Below the pieces are notes generated by a model. That model saw only the letters and a program-made list of their open reading frames with translations, searched no databases and was not told where the DNA came from. Positions 26,501 through 39,857 of a DNA stretch of 64,000 nt are shown here, in pieces. Origin of the DNA: Spirodela intermedia. Its lineage: Eukaryota; Streptophyta; Magnoliopsida; Alismatales; Araceae. The position numbers and the translations under genes are program-made. The stretch lies in the NCBI GenBank assembly GCA_902729315.2, contig LR746277.1, forward strand, positions 1,369,001 through 1,433,000. Reading direction: 5' to 3'. The number at the start of each line of letters is the position of its first letter. Position 1 is the first letter of the stretch.

Positions 26501-27492
26501 CACACGGAAAATTAGACTAAACGGTGCAGCACACGTCAAGGATAATTGATGTATCAATTCATTCAAAGGAAGACGAAGATAATTCATAATAAAATAAATG
26601 ATGAAAATTAGTCGGTAGATGCCAAACGTGTACTCACATCCATTGCCTCCAGCACCCTTTGAAACTCAACGTATTCCGCGTTGCTGCCTTTCAACCCCTG
26701 GCTTACCTCTACAAGGCCACTTTCTGGCTCGAATCGGATGGCACTCTCTACAAGTCTCGCAAGCACGCCTTGCAACTGAAAGCGGCCAAATGGATTCTCA
26801 ACGAGCACAGAATATACACAAAACAAAAGCTCCATGGGAGGAAAGAAGAACTAAAAAAGACATTAAAACAATGAGGAACCCACCTCATCTAGGCACAGGT
26901 ACCATTCCCTCCTCAGTAAGCCGTGGACCACGGGCTCTTCGTCCGTTTCCATCTGATCCTCCACTGCGCCGTCCGGAATCAACAGCGCACCCTTCAGATC
27001 CCGCAATGTTCCCGCGGCATGCACGAACCTCCACGCCTGGCTGTCCATCCTCACCGACTCTAACCTGTCTCGGAGGACCGCAATCGCCTGCACAAGGACC
27101 AAGGCGCTCTTTCGCTCCTCGAGTTCCCGCCTCTTATCGGTGAGCTCATTTGCGATGTCCCGGATTCGGACATCGACGGGGCAATCATCGTCGCCGCCGG
27201 AGAGGGTGCGCACCGCACTAGAGAGAACCTCGGACACAGCGTCGGAGCAGGAGGCGACATCGGCGCAGCAAGAGAAGATCGCAGAGAATTCAGCGCGGTT
27301 GGCGAGCACGTACTCGCGGACCCGATCCTTGATTTGGAGAGACCGAACCTGGAGACGGTCAATGACCAGGCGGAGGTCCGGCGCGGAGAGGGGGGTCGTC
27401 GCGTGGTCCTCCTCACCATCCTCGTTCCTCAGGCTCCGTCCGGCCGCCGGCAGGAGCTCTCTCACGTCGATGGAGCCGAAGAGGACGTCCAT
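14590..27492 (-). CDS. ZW10: ZW10 homologue, ER-Golgi tethering / kinetochore protein
   Basis: Fourteen exons in transcription order: 26884-27492, 26638-26775, 26045-26218, 23243-23401, 21502-21735, 21278-21418, 20356-20448, 18660-18755, 18293-18421, 17488-17565, 16463-16621, 16236-16389, 16067-16149, 14590-14673. They encode 776 aa, against roughly 740 for Arabidopsis. All introns but one are phase 0. Landmarks in order: MDVLFGSIDVRELL, TTPLSAPDLRLVIDRL, LLRREWYLCLDE, SLDYGLAKVADL, FSRLTWSRISEL, VVPDDASKIAEFQEII, EFYHAARDALLLYKAIVPVK, FPNGVKECALFVDIAP, NGFQNTHQIQLYDSAKFSLDQ, VHIIWEPILPKSTYRRTMC, DVLLLDDIAAEETLQ and FTESPLRKECLGRIE. In plants ZW10 (MIP1) works with MAG2/RINT1 as an ER tether for Golgi-derived vesicles; in animals it also joins the RZZ kinetochore complex (family knowledge). 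Introns are long, up to 2.6 kb. The ATG at 27492 is the first in frame and matches the family start. Confidence 0.95.
19068..19118. repeat. Short direct repeat flanking a perfect hairpin in a ZW10 intron
   Basis: ATAAATGCAGATAT occurs at 19068-19081 and 19105-19118. Between the copies lie CCAATATGG (19082-19090) and its exact reverse complement CCATATTGG (19096-19104), separated by five bases. It sits in the intron between exons 7 and 8. Confidence 0.85.
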
Positions 27493-27989
27493 CCCTCCTC
27501 TGCGGGGGGTCAAAGCTTCCCTTCCGTTCTTAAGGAAGAGAGAGAGGAGGGGGGGCGTCCTAGTGGACCCTACACTTACACTTAAAAAGGATACCTCATA
27601 AACAGTAATTCCGAAATATCATAGGAATTGATACGACCGGCTATTACATACCTCATAAGGCAAAAAAGACCATCTCAAAAGGGCCAGTCCATGGGTCAAC
27701 GACACACTGTATGAAAAAGGATAAGGTTGTGATTTGTCAGTCCTCAAAGGACTATTAAGGATGTCATATTATTGGATTGAAGGCCTTTCTAAGTATTTTA
27801 GGGTTCATGTGGGATCCCTATAATGATACAACATCATACATCATCCCAAGATTATCGGAAGGCCCTAGATTTGGGAGCACTAGAGTCGTCGTGAAGGTAC
27901 CAAAGGTCTTTGAAGGTTGACCAATCCAATCTTCAATGGTGATAACACAGTGCTTGGGTCTTTGGCATGAAACTTTATTTCAAGATAAA
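27493..27989 (-). promoter_or_regulatory. ZW10 upstream region
   Basis: The first 80 bases upstream of the ATG are CT-rich on the transcript strand, as in plant leaders. Beyond about 27590 the sequence is AT-rich. I see no clear TATA box. The decayed retrotransposon begins within about 500 bases of the start codon, so the native promoter is short or overlaps the element. Confidence 0.4.
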
Positions 27990-30900
27990 TATTTTTTATT
28001 TAAAAAAAGATTGAATGATGTAGTGATATGTTTAGAAGGTGATGTTCTATCTTGATCTCTAAAGGGCGATGTCTATTAACAATTCTTAAATCTCAAGAAG
28101 GATTGAATGATAGTCGAGTATCAATGAGATTTTAAGATCTTATCTGCCTTTTAAAATGATTTTCTGAAGAAATTATGGAAGATAATTATATCAAGGGTAT
28201 GAAAGAGAAAATTCAATTTCAACTCAACATGAACAGATTGACAGGTTTACAAGAAGTTATGGACTTCTCACAATTGATTGGAAAGGGGATCTGCAACCTA
28301 TGGGTGACTTGGAATCTAAACCACCACATAATTCAAAAGACTTAAACTCAAACATCCATGAGCTTGATTCATTTTTGAAATCTTATAGAGTGAAGTCGAG
28401 AGATATTAGGTCAAGAGAATATTGACATACATATAGGAATCAAAAAGTCAAAGTTCATGGTAGTTGGTTAATGCCAAGTAGGGAGATACATATTGACTCT
28501 CACTAAGTCAAAATTATGAGCACACAAAAAAAGAGTTGTGTTTCTACTATGATGAAAAATTTATTCCAAGACATTGTTGCAAAAACTAACTTCAAATCTT
28601 ATTAGTACATGAACAAGATTGTGACCTAGTAAATGCATTAAAAATAATTGAGGGGATTTCAAAGACATAAGATTACAATGTTTTGATGAGTAAATAAACA
28701 AAAGGAAGATCCTCTAAGAAAGGAGTAAGTATCCCTTAATTTCATGATATGACTTCTAGAATTGTGCACTATGGCATTAAAAGGTCTCATTCAAAAATGT
28801 AATGTCACCATTCTAATCAATTACGCAACCACCCACAATTTTACATGTGCTTAGTTGGTTGACAAATGGAAAATACCTTGCTTTGAGACAACCATAAGGT
28901 TATCTTGGACAATAGTGAAGGAAAAGAGGGTGGTACTACTAATCCAAGATTTAACTATCGTACATTATTACTTACCCATTAGAGTTAGGTAGCATGGATG
29001 TTATTCAATGACATAGATGATGTTAGAGATGACTCAAACCTACAAGGGACTTTTCAATATAAATTTATATTTTGATGGAGCAATTATGACTTTGAAGGAA
29101 GAGTCCCATGTCAACAAATTGAATATAACTTTTAAGATAATGACTAAAGAGCTTCAGAATTGTGGGACACTATTAGTAGAGCTGCACCAATTGAGGGTAT
29201 ACAATGAGGCTGATGATATGAGAAAATTTACTCCAATTTAGATAAACAACCTGAAGTTGAATTTTCTTAAATCTTCAATCCAATACAAGATTGAATAAAA
29301 TGATAGGGGATGACACTTTTGTGTGGATTATAGAAGATTGATTAAAACCACAATCCCTAACCAGTTCCTTACCTTGTTGGTAAAAAAATTAGTCAATCAG
29401 TTACATGAAATAACCTTTTTCACTATATTTGATTTGGATGGAGGAAGATATCTATAAGATAGCTTTCAAAACTAATAATGGCTATTAATAATTCATAGTG
29501 ATGCTATTTGACTTGATGAATTGCCTTGTCATAATTCAGTTACTAATGAATAATATATTTTTGATGTTTTCTCCAAAGATCTATTCTAGTTTCTTTTTCA
29601 CTATATGCTGATTACTTGTAAGGATGAAGAATAACACTATCAACACTTGTAACTTATCTTTCTTATTTTCTTAGAGAATTGATTATATATCAACATAAGA
29701 AATATTTGTCCACACAAAAACAATTGGAGTATCTTGGGCATTAGATATCGACAACAAACATAGCAACATACCAAGGAAAAAATTATGTTAAAATGACTCA
29801 CTCTCTCAAATCCGGATGAATTAAAAGAACTTTTTAAGTTTAATAAGTTGTTAGTGTAAATCTGTTGTAGGCTATGTAATCCTAACAAGATCATTCAAAC
29901 GACAACTCAAGAAAGACACTTTTAACTATAATGAGTTGATGAAAAAGGTATTTGAACAACTCAAGGATATAATGACATTCATACTTATGATAGTGTTACC
30001 AAACTTCTCTACTCATTTCTTTTTATAAACATATGCTTTTGGCCATGGATTGGAAGTATTGTAATGCAAGATGGGCAGCCAAATAGTTTTTAAGTCAAAC
30101 TCTTTTATTATGTTAGTGGTGCTCAAGTGGCCAAATTATCTTTTGGGTACAAAATTTGATATTTGCATAGGTTAGTATTACCTTAAGCTCCTCATATAAC
30201 AACGTCAAATATTCACCTCATATTAGAATTGGGTTTTAAAACTAATGAAATTTGATTTTGAGAATAGATACAAATGAGTTCAAAACAAGGCCATAAATGT
30301 ATTACCTAGATTGCCTAATCAATGTAAATTATAGGCAACAAGTTTATCATTGGCCCCTGAATTAGATGTTAGTAATATGGTAGGTGCTATTTCAAGGAAA
30401 GAGCACCAACCATCAATATGTCTTTCACCATGGGCTCTTATTGTATAAGTGACACCGATTGATTCCCTCTAAATTTGTGATATTTGAAACCTTGTTGAAG
30501 AAATTTTATGATAGCCCAACAAGTGAGCATGTTAAAATTCTTTAAAACATACAAAAAGGTAGCATAGTAGGTCCATTAGATTAAGATGAAATAGAAGACT
30601 TTGCATTATGTTCACAAATACTTGATGTGCCAAGAAAATATATCTTCTTCATTATTGTCAATGAGTCTACTTCAACTTCTCTAAACTCTTAAACAAGTTT
30701 ATGAATATGTTTTTATGGATCTTATTGAAGGTCTCCCAAGATCAACAAAAGTATAACTTTATCTTAGTCATAATGGACCACTCAAGTTAATATAGTTATT
30801 TTATTTCACTAAAGTACTTATTTACAATAATATTGATAATTAACTAGATTACACAAGAAATTGTCAACCTACATGATATATTGTAACCCCACCTTTATGT

Positions 30901-31330
30901 GTACCCTTTGCTCCAAAGTTTTCAAGCACCAAAACACCAAACTCAAGCAAAGATAGTGCACCATTCACCACCTGACAATCAAAGAGAAGTGGTAAATTGT
31001 TGTTATAAAAATTAATTCTAATGTTACTTCTCAAGCAACCCAAAATTATGACATAACTTCATTAGGCAAAGTACATCTACAATACCTTTAACTATAGTGC
31101 CGTAATTACTATTCCATTTAAGTCTTTACATGAGAGAGATTCCTCACCTCTATTAAATTATAGACCATGAACAACATCGAAGGGATGTTGAATTTTTATT
31201 GGGTGATCAAATTTATTGATGCTTAGGCCCTACAAGATGAAATCCTTAGAAAAAGAAAAATAGTACTAAGGTATTATGGATCCTTTAAGGTCTTAAATCA
31301 TATAAGGCCTATAGCTTACTTGTAGGTTCA
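27990..31330 (+). mobile_element. Decayed Ty3/gypsy LTR retrotransposon (internal region)
   Basis: Fragments of all main domains appear in the right order on the plus strand, each broken by stops and frameshifts. A gag piece is at about 28000-28330 (matching EYQ, KGMKEKIQ and GLQEVMDF blocks), and a gag knuckle-like block (CFYYDEKFIPRHCCKN) at about 28550. Next come a protease-end/linker piece near 28985 (ELGSMDVIQW) and reverse transcriptase at about 29300-29640 (FCVDYRRL, FTIFDLD, IAFKTNNGY), with the catalytic DD region lost. RNase H is at about 29930-30160 (MQDGQP), the integrase zinc/core region at about 30490-30850 (KKFYDSPTSEH, DLIEGLPRST), and the post-core/C-terminal region at about 30950-31330 (SPPDNQREVVN, RRDVEFLLGDQ). 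No paired LTRs or target-site duplication were found by eye, so the outer limits are uncertain. The element is non-autonomous and old. Confidence 0.85.
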
Positions 31331-32595
31331 ATGGAGGCTAGGTGAAACACCAAGAAGCTGGGTGAATTAGATTTCTATAATTTTTTATCATTTTTGATTT
31401 TGTATCTATCACTAGATATGTTGACATGGATTTTCTCATAGTTCTCTCTTTCTCACTATGAATTTGCTCAAGGCTCTTTCTTTCTCTCCATATAAGTTCC
31501 CACATGATTCTATATTCACTACTAAGGACACCAATGATTTTTATATTGGTTTTCCTCTCACTTGGCTACTTTCAATTGCTAAGGATTCTTTATACTAAAG
31601 TTTATTATTTTCTCTCATAAGTACACACCGATTTTAATGAAATTAACAACCCAACCACACTATTTTAGTCTCCTTAGAGACCTCAACCTTCAAGGGCACA
31701 CTCTTAGCACCATGTATTTTAACCTAAATACTTCTTCACTCACCACCCAAATATTTTAAGGTTTGATTGAGAACTTGAACTTTTGGAATGAATGTTCTTT
31801 TGAATCATCAACATCGAAAACATGATTGATGCAACTTTTTATTCGCCATTGAAGTTCTAGTGGATGAACCTTGATCACAATTTAATGTGATCATGAAACG
31901 TTTGAAAAATTAGAGAAGAGCTTATTCTCTACACTTAGGAATTACATGTTTGGCTTTTATCATTTATTTTGCCTTTAAAGTATAATGCAGTTTAAGATTC
32001 ATAAGTTTTTATAATATTTGTGCATCAACAAAAAGTATAGAGGAATGGCATGCATGTTGATTATGTAAAGCTATATGGATTAAAAACTTAAATTAAGAAA
32101 GTACTAGTCATATTTAATTTGATACCCTTGTCCTAACTTTGAATGCCCCTAGAAACGAATTTTGTAAGTTACTAGGTTTGAATGTTTGATGAGCTTGCAT
32201 GTTGGTAGACTTTTTTACCTATTTTTTTATACATATTTCACCAACTTGATGTTTCTAGGTCCTTAATTTTATACCATTTTGGTTGTCATTTTACTAATTC
32301 CTTTCTACACCTAGAGTTTGCCTCATTTTTCAGTTTTCCACCCAAATTAAAATTTTGATTATCAGTCCTTGTGGATTGAAGGATACTCTTCCACCCATTG
32401 TGGATCCAATGATAATGTTAATTGAATTTCTTACAAAACTCTGGACAAAATAATTTGAATACAAGTCCATTTGTATTGTGAAATCTATGAAAGAAGAGGG
32501 TTTATGCTATAGGGAGACTTGCTCCTTAGAGATTTTTTTTAAAAGTTATGAACCAAGAGAATTTTGTCCATTACATTAGATATTAGATGTGAGAC

Positions 32596-32598
<3 letters not shown>
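31331..32598. other. AT-rich DNA downstream of the Ty3 remnant, possible LTR residue
   Basis: No gene is seen. The stretch begins with a purine-rich GGCTAGGTGAAACACC region followed by T-rich sequence. It contains CACTATTTTAGTCTCC, a string with a near match at about 36520. Such features often mark old LTRs in monocots, but no matching 5' copy was found by eye. Confidence 0.3.

Positions 32599-32666
<68 letters not shown>
32599..32666. repeat. (GA)n microsatellite, about 68 bases
   Basis: Pure GA dinucleotide repeat. The 'RERERE' and 'SLSLSL' open frames over it are artefacts of the repeat. Confidence 0.97.
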
Positions 32667-32668
<2 letters not shown>

Positions 32669-33702
32669 TGCCAAAGGGACTTAGACCTCGTTCTGTTCAG
32701 GTGCAAAGGGAGTATTTCTTCAATACATGTAAATGGGACAAATCTTATCAAATGGTTGTCCTCAATAACAGGCTTACTATCATGGCATTTATTTCAATAC
32801 TTTTCTGCAAACACCAAGTTTTCAAATAGTTAAATGAATCAACAAGACCTATGCTAACTCTTTTTCAAAAATAAAAATAAAAATTTGATTGAAATATGTG
32901 GCCTTGATTAAAAAAATAGTTTTTGAATTTTTTCAAAAAGTGGCACATTTTTATTCCAAATCCATCTAAAATATCAACCAATTATTTATAATATTAGTGT
33001 CCTCTCTTTATCACTAATATGAGTTGACTTTTTCAAAACATATACTAAAATGAATTCACTACAAGTAACTTGACAACTATTTTTACTTAGTTTCAAATTG
33101 AGGTAAAGTTGTCTAATTTGAATTCAAGTCAAAAGGAAATTTAAAACCATTATAGACACTAAATGGTCTTTCCTTTTCATTTGTGTGCAAGTTGACACTT
33201 TGTAAGGATACTAACTGGTTCCCTCGGAGAAGGGTAACAGGAAGCCCAATTCTTACCGACCAACATGCCGCGCGTTGACAAAAGGTGTTCGGACATTATG
33301 GGACCCTTCACGAACATAATGTTGGGTCTTCATTGCAGAGTCGATCGGTGGCCACCACCTCACTCTAAAACCCCTACTGCACCACCCCCATCTCTCTCTA
33401 GACACCCTCCAAACGTTACAAGTTGACTGGGTCCCCAACAAAAGAACCAAGTCCCCTTGCCCTGATCCTGATCCACGCCGCCGGTCTCCCACCGGAAGCT
33501 ATCTCCGCCGCCACCGCCGCCGCCGCCAGTTGCACCGGTGGGTCAAGAGAAGAGTATAAAAACCAGTAGTAGTAGTCAAGAAGGTAATCTCTAAGGAGAG
33601 AGGAGGGATGGGGGTCTCTACGATTTATCGTCCGGTGAACAGCTGCGACGAGAAGGATCTTAAGCAAGGCACCGGCGGCGCCGGATGCCCACCTCCGGCC
33701 GG
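32667..33702. other. WRKY 3' flank and AT-rich spacer
   Basis: From 33200 to 33702 the DNA becomes GC-richer and probably carries the 3' UTR of the WRKY gene on the minus strand. The open frames here, including the 139-aa frame at 33416-33835 that overlaps WRKY exon 3 in another phase, have no family resemblance. From 32667 to 33200 I see nothing. Confidence 0.5.
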
Positions 33703-34757
<1,055 letters not shown>

Positions 34758-35050
34758 CGAAGTCTCCGCCTTCTTTCTGCCCCACTCTCTCCTCGAGTCA
34801 AAATGGCGAATCGGACCGAACCCACAGATCGATTTCGCGGAAAAGGCCAAGTATCAACCAGAAGAGAGAGAAAGGGAGAGGAGAGAGGAGAGGGAGAGAG
34901 GGAGCAAAGACGACGACTTGGGCTGCGGGCGAGGTGGCGGAAAAAGAAGAAAAGCGAAAGCGAGAACGAAAGGCCGCCGGAGACGGACGGGATTCTGGCG
35001 GCGATACAGAGGAAGTCCAGCAAGAGAGAGAAAGAAGGAGAGAGAAATAT

Positions 35051-35056
<6 letters not shown>

Positions 35057-35087
<31 letters not shown>
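35057..35087. repeat. (GA)n microsatellite in the WRKY leader
   Basis: About 31 bases of GA on the plus strand, a CU tract within the predicted WRKY 5' UTR. Shorter GA-rich pieces occur at 34860-34905 and 35020-35045. Confidence 0.93.
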
Positions 35088-35088
<1 letters not shown>

Positions 35089-35214
35089 GTACAAAGAGTC
35101 AAAGCAATGGGGACGCGGAGAGGAAGGCTGGCGCGTCTCTGTTAGCCTGCGACTGCTACGCGTCTGTTGGCCAGACCGCCACCCGATGGTCTTGTTCTTC
35201 ACGCTTTTATTTGC

Positions 35215-35222
35215 ATATATAC
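35215..35222 (-). promoter_or_regulatory. TATA box of the WRKY gene
   Basis: On the minus strand this reads GGTATATATGC, about 460 bases upstream of the WRKY ATG. It predicts a start near 35185 and a leader of about 430 nt that is CT-rich in the transcript sense. Confidence 0.5.
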
Positions 35223-35269
35223 CCCGCCGGATTTCTCCCCACTCTCTCTCTCTCTCCACGGGTCTTGCG

Positions 35270-35589
35270 TTGACCTGATACATATGACTTGCCAGAGTCC
35301 TAGATTATCAATCTACATAACATCAAGGAGTAATCCGTAAAAGGGAAGTTTGACCAATTGTTAGATGTCTGAAGGCGAGAGGGTTTCTGTGCAACTACGA
35401 CGACCGGTTGAACCAGTCTTGGAGGGTCAAATCCGGATGAGCTGTCACATCCACTTTGCTTCCACAATTAAAAAAGAAGAAACCCTTCGCTTCCGTTCGC
35501 CGCCCACCCGGTCCCATCACCGGTTGCAGCTCTGGTATCCCTTCCGGGACACGTCATCCGGTTCGGACAGACCGGGCCAGCCCTTGACC
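35270..35589. promoter_or_regulatory. Cluster of four W-box elements upstream of the WRKY gene
   Basis: TTGACC occurs on the plus strand at 35270-35275, 35350-35355 and 35584-35589. Its reverse complement GGTCAA occurs at 35425-35430. All match TTGAC[C/T], the WRKY binding site. They lie within about 370 bases upstream of the TATA box, consistent with auto- or cross-regulation by WRKY factors. Confidence 0.6.
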
Positions 35590-38500
35590 GAACCCAAGTC
35601 CCAGGTCCAGCATAGGGCCCTTTTGTCCCATTCATTAATATTAGTAACCCATAGAGTTTATTACGTTTTTAGAGACAAAAAAGTGGGCCATCCAAAGAGT
35701 CTGCAAAATAAAAGATCTGATTTTATCTGATATTTTTGTTCATATATTACGCTGGGACTTGGCATGAAGGGCTTCATATGCCCTAAATTCGGGCATATCA
35801 AATAGAGCTGACCATGGCATATTTGCCACTTTTTGTACTTGATGATTGCCATCAATATTTTTCCTTTTTTGAACAAATCTATTCAAATTAGGGCATTTTA
35901 AATGACCTTCTCACGACATTGTTGCAATGTCGGTCTTACTAAAGTCAGAGAAAGGAGAAATATTTGTGTGATTACACCACATGCTTCAGAATCCACTGGC
36001 TTCATTTTACTTTGTGCACCTAGTGAGATCATTCCAAAGTCTCTTTCTTAACTATCTCATTTTGTTATTGTATGACACAACTTAGATGGAGGAAATAGCA
36101 AAAATCTAATCTTGAATCCACATGGCAATTTTTGTTTACGAAGAAATCAATTTTAAATCCACAAATATGTAAATCTGAACCTTTGAATCCATAAAGACTT
36201 GTTGGGGGCAGTCTTGAATTCACAAGAATTGACATGGTTCCCTAGAATATACAAGAGAGTGATACTTGAGTCTAAAAGTAGAGATCAACACTCATAAGAG
36301 ATAAAAATGAGAGGAAAAATTAAAAGGGGGAGGAGATTAATTGATTCTTAATATATGTATATAATATGATTATATATTTTTATATTTTATAATATTTTTC
36401 TTAATTTTAATATAATCTTGATATAAGGAGAGAAAACATTCGTGACAAAAGGATTTTACATTCGTTCAACGAAACCCCTTTTGATCTACCTCTATTTATG
36501 AGATCACAATATTGGTTTCACTATTTTAATCTCCATAATACAATTGATTTTCTTGAGATCAACAACCCCTTATACAATCTAAACTTTGCATGTCTATGTT
36601 AACTCACAAGAACCTTAGGCTATAGATATTCTAAGTCGACCTCATTGTAGTCATGCCATAGTTGCCTCGACATACAAAACTCTTAAGACCAACATAGCAA
36701 AGAAACAAAAAAAACAAAGAATCAATATAAGATATTTTTTGCCACTGCCTTCAATAGAAGATAGAGAGTTTCTACTTCATCGAATGACTGAGTTGATGCA
36801 TACCAATTCGGAGAGGGAGCAAGCTGCTTGAGATTTTTCTTCAAACATGAAGCTTCAAGATGGTGATTTCATCCAAGGTTCTTCATACATAAAAGGAAGA
36901 GGTGGAAGAGAGAGCTCGTGATGAATATCATCCACCCATAATTTTTGTTCTGTTTTATGTGCCCTAATTTGGGCAGAATATCCCATTTTTTAATTTAGAT
37001 TTAATGGGTTGGACCACCTCCTTTAATGGCTGCCCTCTATTGAGATCACTTTCCTATTTGGCCCTTAGTGCACTTTTTTGTTTGAAGATGCTTTGGCATT
37101 TAGGCCTCAACTGCTCTTTTCTTCTTCGATTATTTGAGGACGTTCCTTTAACCTCTAATTGGTTGTGCTCGAAAAACAATACAAAGAAATTACTTTTACA
37201 TTTTTTTTAAAAAAATCATATAAAATCAAACTCATAATTTTTTTGATGTATTGATTTTCTCCTTATTTCAGCTTCCAATGAGTATCTATATGCTACTTTA
37301 TTCCTCCTTAATTTGTATAAAATCAGAACAAGATATATCTTTTGACACTTGAATTTTTTTCTTCAAGTTGTTGTTGTTGTTGTTGTTGTTGTCAATTTCA
37401 TGATTTTATTAGATAATTATTCATATCATGAAAACATTTTGAGGTCTTAAAAACAATAGTTACAAGGTGGGAGGCTTTAAATAATCGTAAAATTGAAGTG
37501 GGGTGCCCTCAAAGTAAAGAGAGTAATCCAAATGGATACTTAGCCAATGTTTCAAAAATATACAACACAAAAAAATAGAGACACAAAAACAGAAAAGAAA
37601 ATAGAAATAGAACAAAAAAACTCTTCCCAACAAATTAGGTTTGTCTTAGTCTCCTTGCACTTTATTTGGGCCCACCAAAAGTCTTGGTTCCTCTTTTAAT
37701 CTTTTCGCCTCTACAACTCATTTCTAAAGCAATTGAGCCTCTAATCATTTCCAAATTAATTTAAAGGACATGTATGTTGCCCAGGTAGATTGTTCTATGA
37801 GTCAACTTAAAATTAACTCGATAAATCTTTGACTAATTGAATGTCAACAGTTTAAATTCTAATGATCAAGTTCTAAGGCTCCATAAGTTACTCATTTTGT
37901 TGGCTTTTCAACAATGACATTCACACTATCAACTCAATTAATTTGTACATATCTTTCTAGTTGATTACTCTATTACATGCTACATCACCCAAACTTCCCA
38001 CAAGCTTCCAAACACCAACTTAATGGAGAGCACTTCTTCTAATTGTGAGGACCAGATGTACATTAGCTATTTCATGTACTCATACCTGAAGGCATTTATA
38101 GTAAAATTTGATAACAAGAGGAAGACACGCTATTTATCTCTGTGTCCAACATGGCATAGATATACTTGTAAAATCTTCAGTATAAGGATTTTTGTTCTCC
38201 GAGAGTAAATAATATAACTTTATGACATTAACCCTTAGTAACTAGATGCAAACTTACAGAGGCCTAATCATTGTAATTTTAAGAGAATGCTTTTTGTTGG
38301 GCATTAATAAGTAAATCTACTAAGCCAATCCCATTAACATAGTCTACGAGGAACTATTCAAACCCTAACTAAATAAAAAGATTTACAATTAGATAATTCA
38401 ACCCCTCCTCCCTATTGGCGTACCATTTAACTTATTTGGGACTAGTGTACTATGAAAATCATACCTAAAATCACATTTGGATTAATAAATATGTTAGTAT

Positions 38501-39000
38501 ATATAAAAATATATAAAGACTGAATAATGAAATATGTTAGTACATAACTATCAACAATGACACATAAATTACATTCCAATGTGATCATACTTTCACTATC
38601 ATAGATATATGATAGTATACAAAATACGTACAATGACATGTGTTCTTTATTGTGTATTTATGTTTAACTAGTGGAGTATGTCTATCACTTGATATGGCTA
38701 TATAGCCATGGTAGGCTGTATGTCCATATATGCTATAATAAAGTTGCACATATTTCAAATTATATGACCTTCTTGTATTGGTTAGCATATAGGCCATGCC
38801 AATATATGGTAGTAAATATAACCAAATAATATGACTTAAGAATATAATATGATTGCCGTCTCACTATCCGACCATCAGGGTATTTAAGTAATTTGATCTC
38901 AAATCTAAACTCACTTAACTTGTTCCGCCGGTTCAGCGCGTGAAACCAGGAACGCTGGGTGCTAATCCGCTGTCAGACTGCTTTTTAGGGCTCCGAGAAC
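35590..39000. other. AT-rich intergenic DNA between the WRKY and eIF4A genes
   Basis: No gene could be supported. It contains a (GTT)n run at 37367-37392 and a stretch near 36480-36600 that partly matches sequence at 31640-31700 and may be an old LTR piece. All open frames are under 75 codons and look random. Confidence 0.55.
37367..37392. repeat. (GTT)n microsatellite
   Basis: About eight to nine copies of GTT in AT-rich intergenic DNA. Confidence 0.9.
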
Positions 39001-39158
39001 CCTACGAATCCGTTGGGCGACTTGGGTAATCGGATCCTTTATTTTGTCCGGTAGTCCCACGCTGTCTTCGTTCGATTCCATCTTTGCCGTCAATATGAAG
39101 CCCCTTAATCGGACGGTTAGGATTTTATATAGCTTCGGTGTTTGTCTCTCGAACCCTA
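38999..39158 (+). promoter_or_regulatory. eIF4A core promoter with telo-box motifs and TATA box
   Basis: TATATA lies at 39126-39131. AACCCTA, the core of the plant telo-box, occurs at 38999-39005 and 39152-39158. Telo-boxes are typical of plant translation-machinery promoters, which suits the gene downstream. Predicted transcription start is near 39155. Confidence 0.5.
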
Positions 39159-39857
39159 TCATCGTGCATAAGGGAAGACGTCGTGCGGCAGTGCGGTTTC
39201 ATCGGCGTCGACTTCGTTCTCTCTCTCTCTCTCTCTCTGCGCCGCTGCTGCAGGTCTGGTGCCGCCTTCCGTCCCCTCTGCCTCCTGTTCACTGAATGCT
39301 GTTTGTTTGGGGATTTTCCATCGAAACTGTAGGTTTGCGCTGTGCTGTTGATGGGTTTGGAGGGAGGGTGGTAGTGGGTCGTATTTCAGAACCTTTGCGT
39401 GCATGGAGCGAGAAGGGTTGTGGAGGGTTTCTTTTTGCATTTGATCTCTCTTTTTTGGACCTTTTTTTCCTCGTTTGGCGTGGTCAGAGTTCGTGAGAAA
39501 TTTCGAGTGTTTGGTTGTTTTTCTGTTTTTCTTTTTAACTCGTTCTGGGGGATGATGCTCCTTATTGTGCTGTTGTTTGGTACTATTGCATTCATGGTTC
39601 ATGTGCTCTCCGTTTGACGCAATGGCCTTGTTGGGCGTTCTATGTGCCTATCTATCATATGGTTTCTGAATGAATGGCTGGTGGGATCGACTATGTTCAC
39701 TTTCTTTATATTAGCGTATGAGAGTTACGCCTTTGAGACAGCTTTATGGTGTCCCGTTTAGCAGGTGTATCCCAATACTCATCGTTTGTGGTTGTCTTGG
39801 TTTTTTTTCCATGCAGTCGTCTTGGGCTTGTTGGTTTCCTCTTTACTGTCCGTGATC
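39159..39857 (+). other. Predicted eIF4A 5' UTR with leader intron
   Basis: The leader begins with a CT microsatellite (39218-39239) and a GC-rich exon. An excellent acceptor, a T-run followed by CCATGCAG, ends at 39816, 41 bases before the ATG. This implies a 5'-UTR intron of about 500 bases starting near 39300. Leader introns are usual in plant eIF4A genes. The exact donor is uncertain. Confidence 0.5.
39218..39239. repeat. (CT)n tract in the eIF4A leader
   Basis: About 22 bases of CT repeat in the predicted first, noncoding exon. Confidence 0.9.

Noticed and set aside
29017-29241. 74-codon frame as a small gene
   Set aside because: It lies in order between the gag/protease-like and reverse transcriptase fragments of the decayed Ty3 element, so it is a remnant and not a separate gene.
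32539-32833. Frames across the (GA)n tract, and similar ones at 46521-46748 and 60209-60427
   Set aside because: Arg-Glu and Ser-Leu dipeptide runs are translations of microsatellites.
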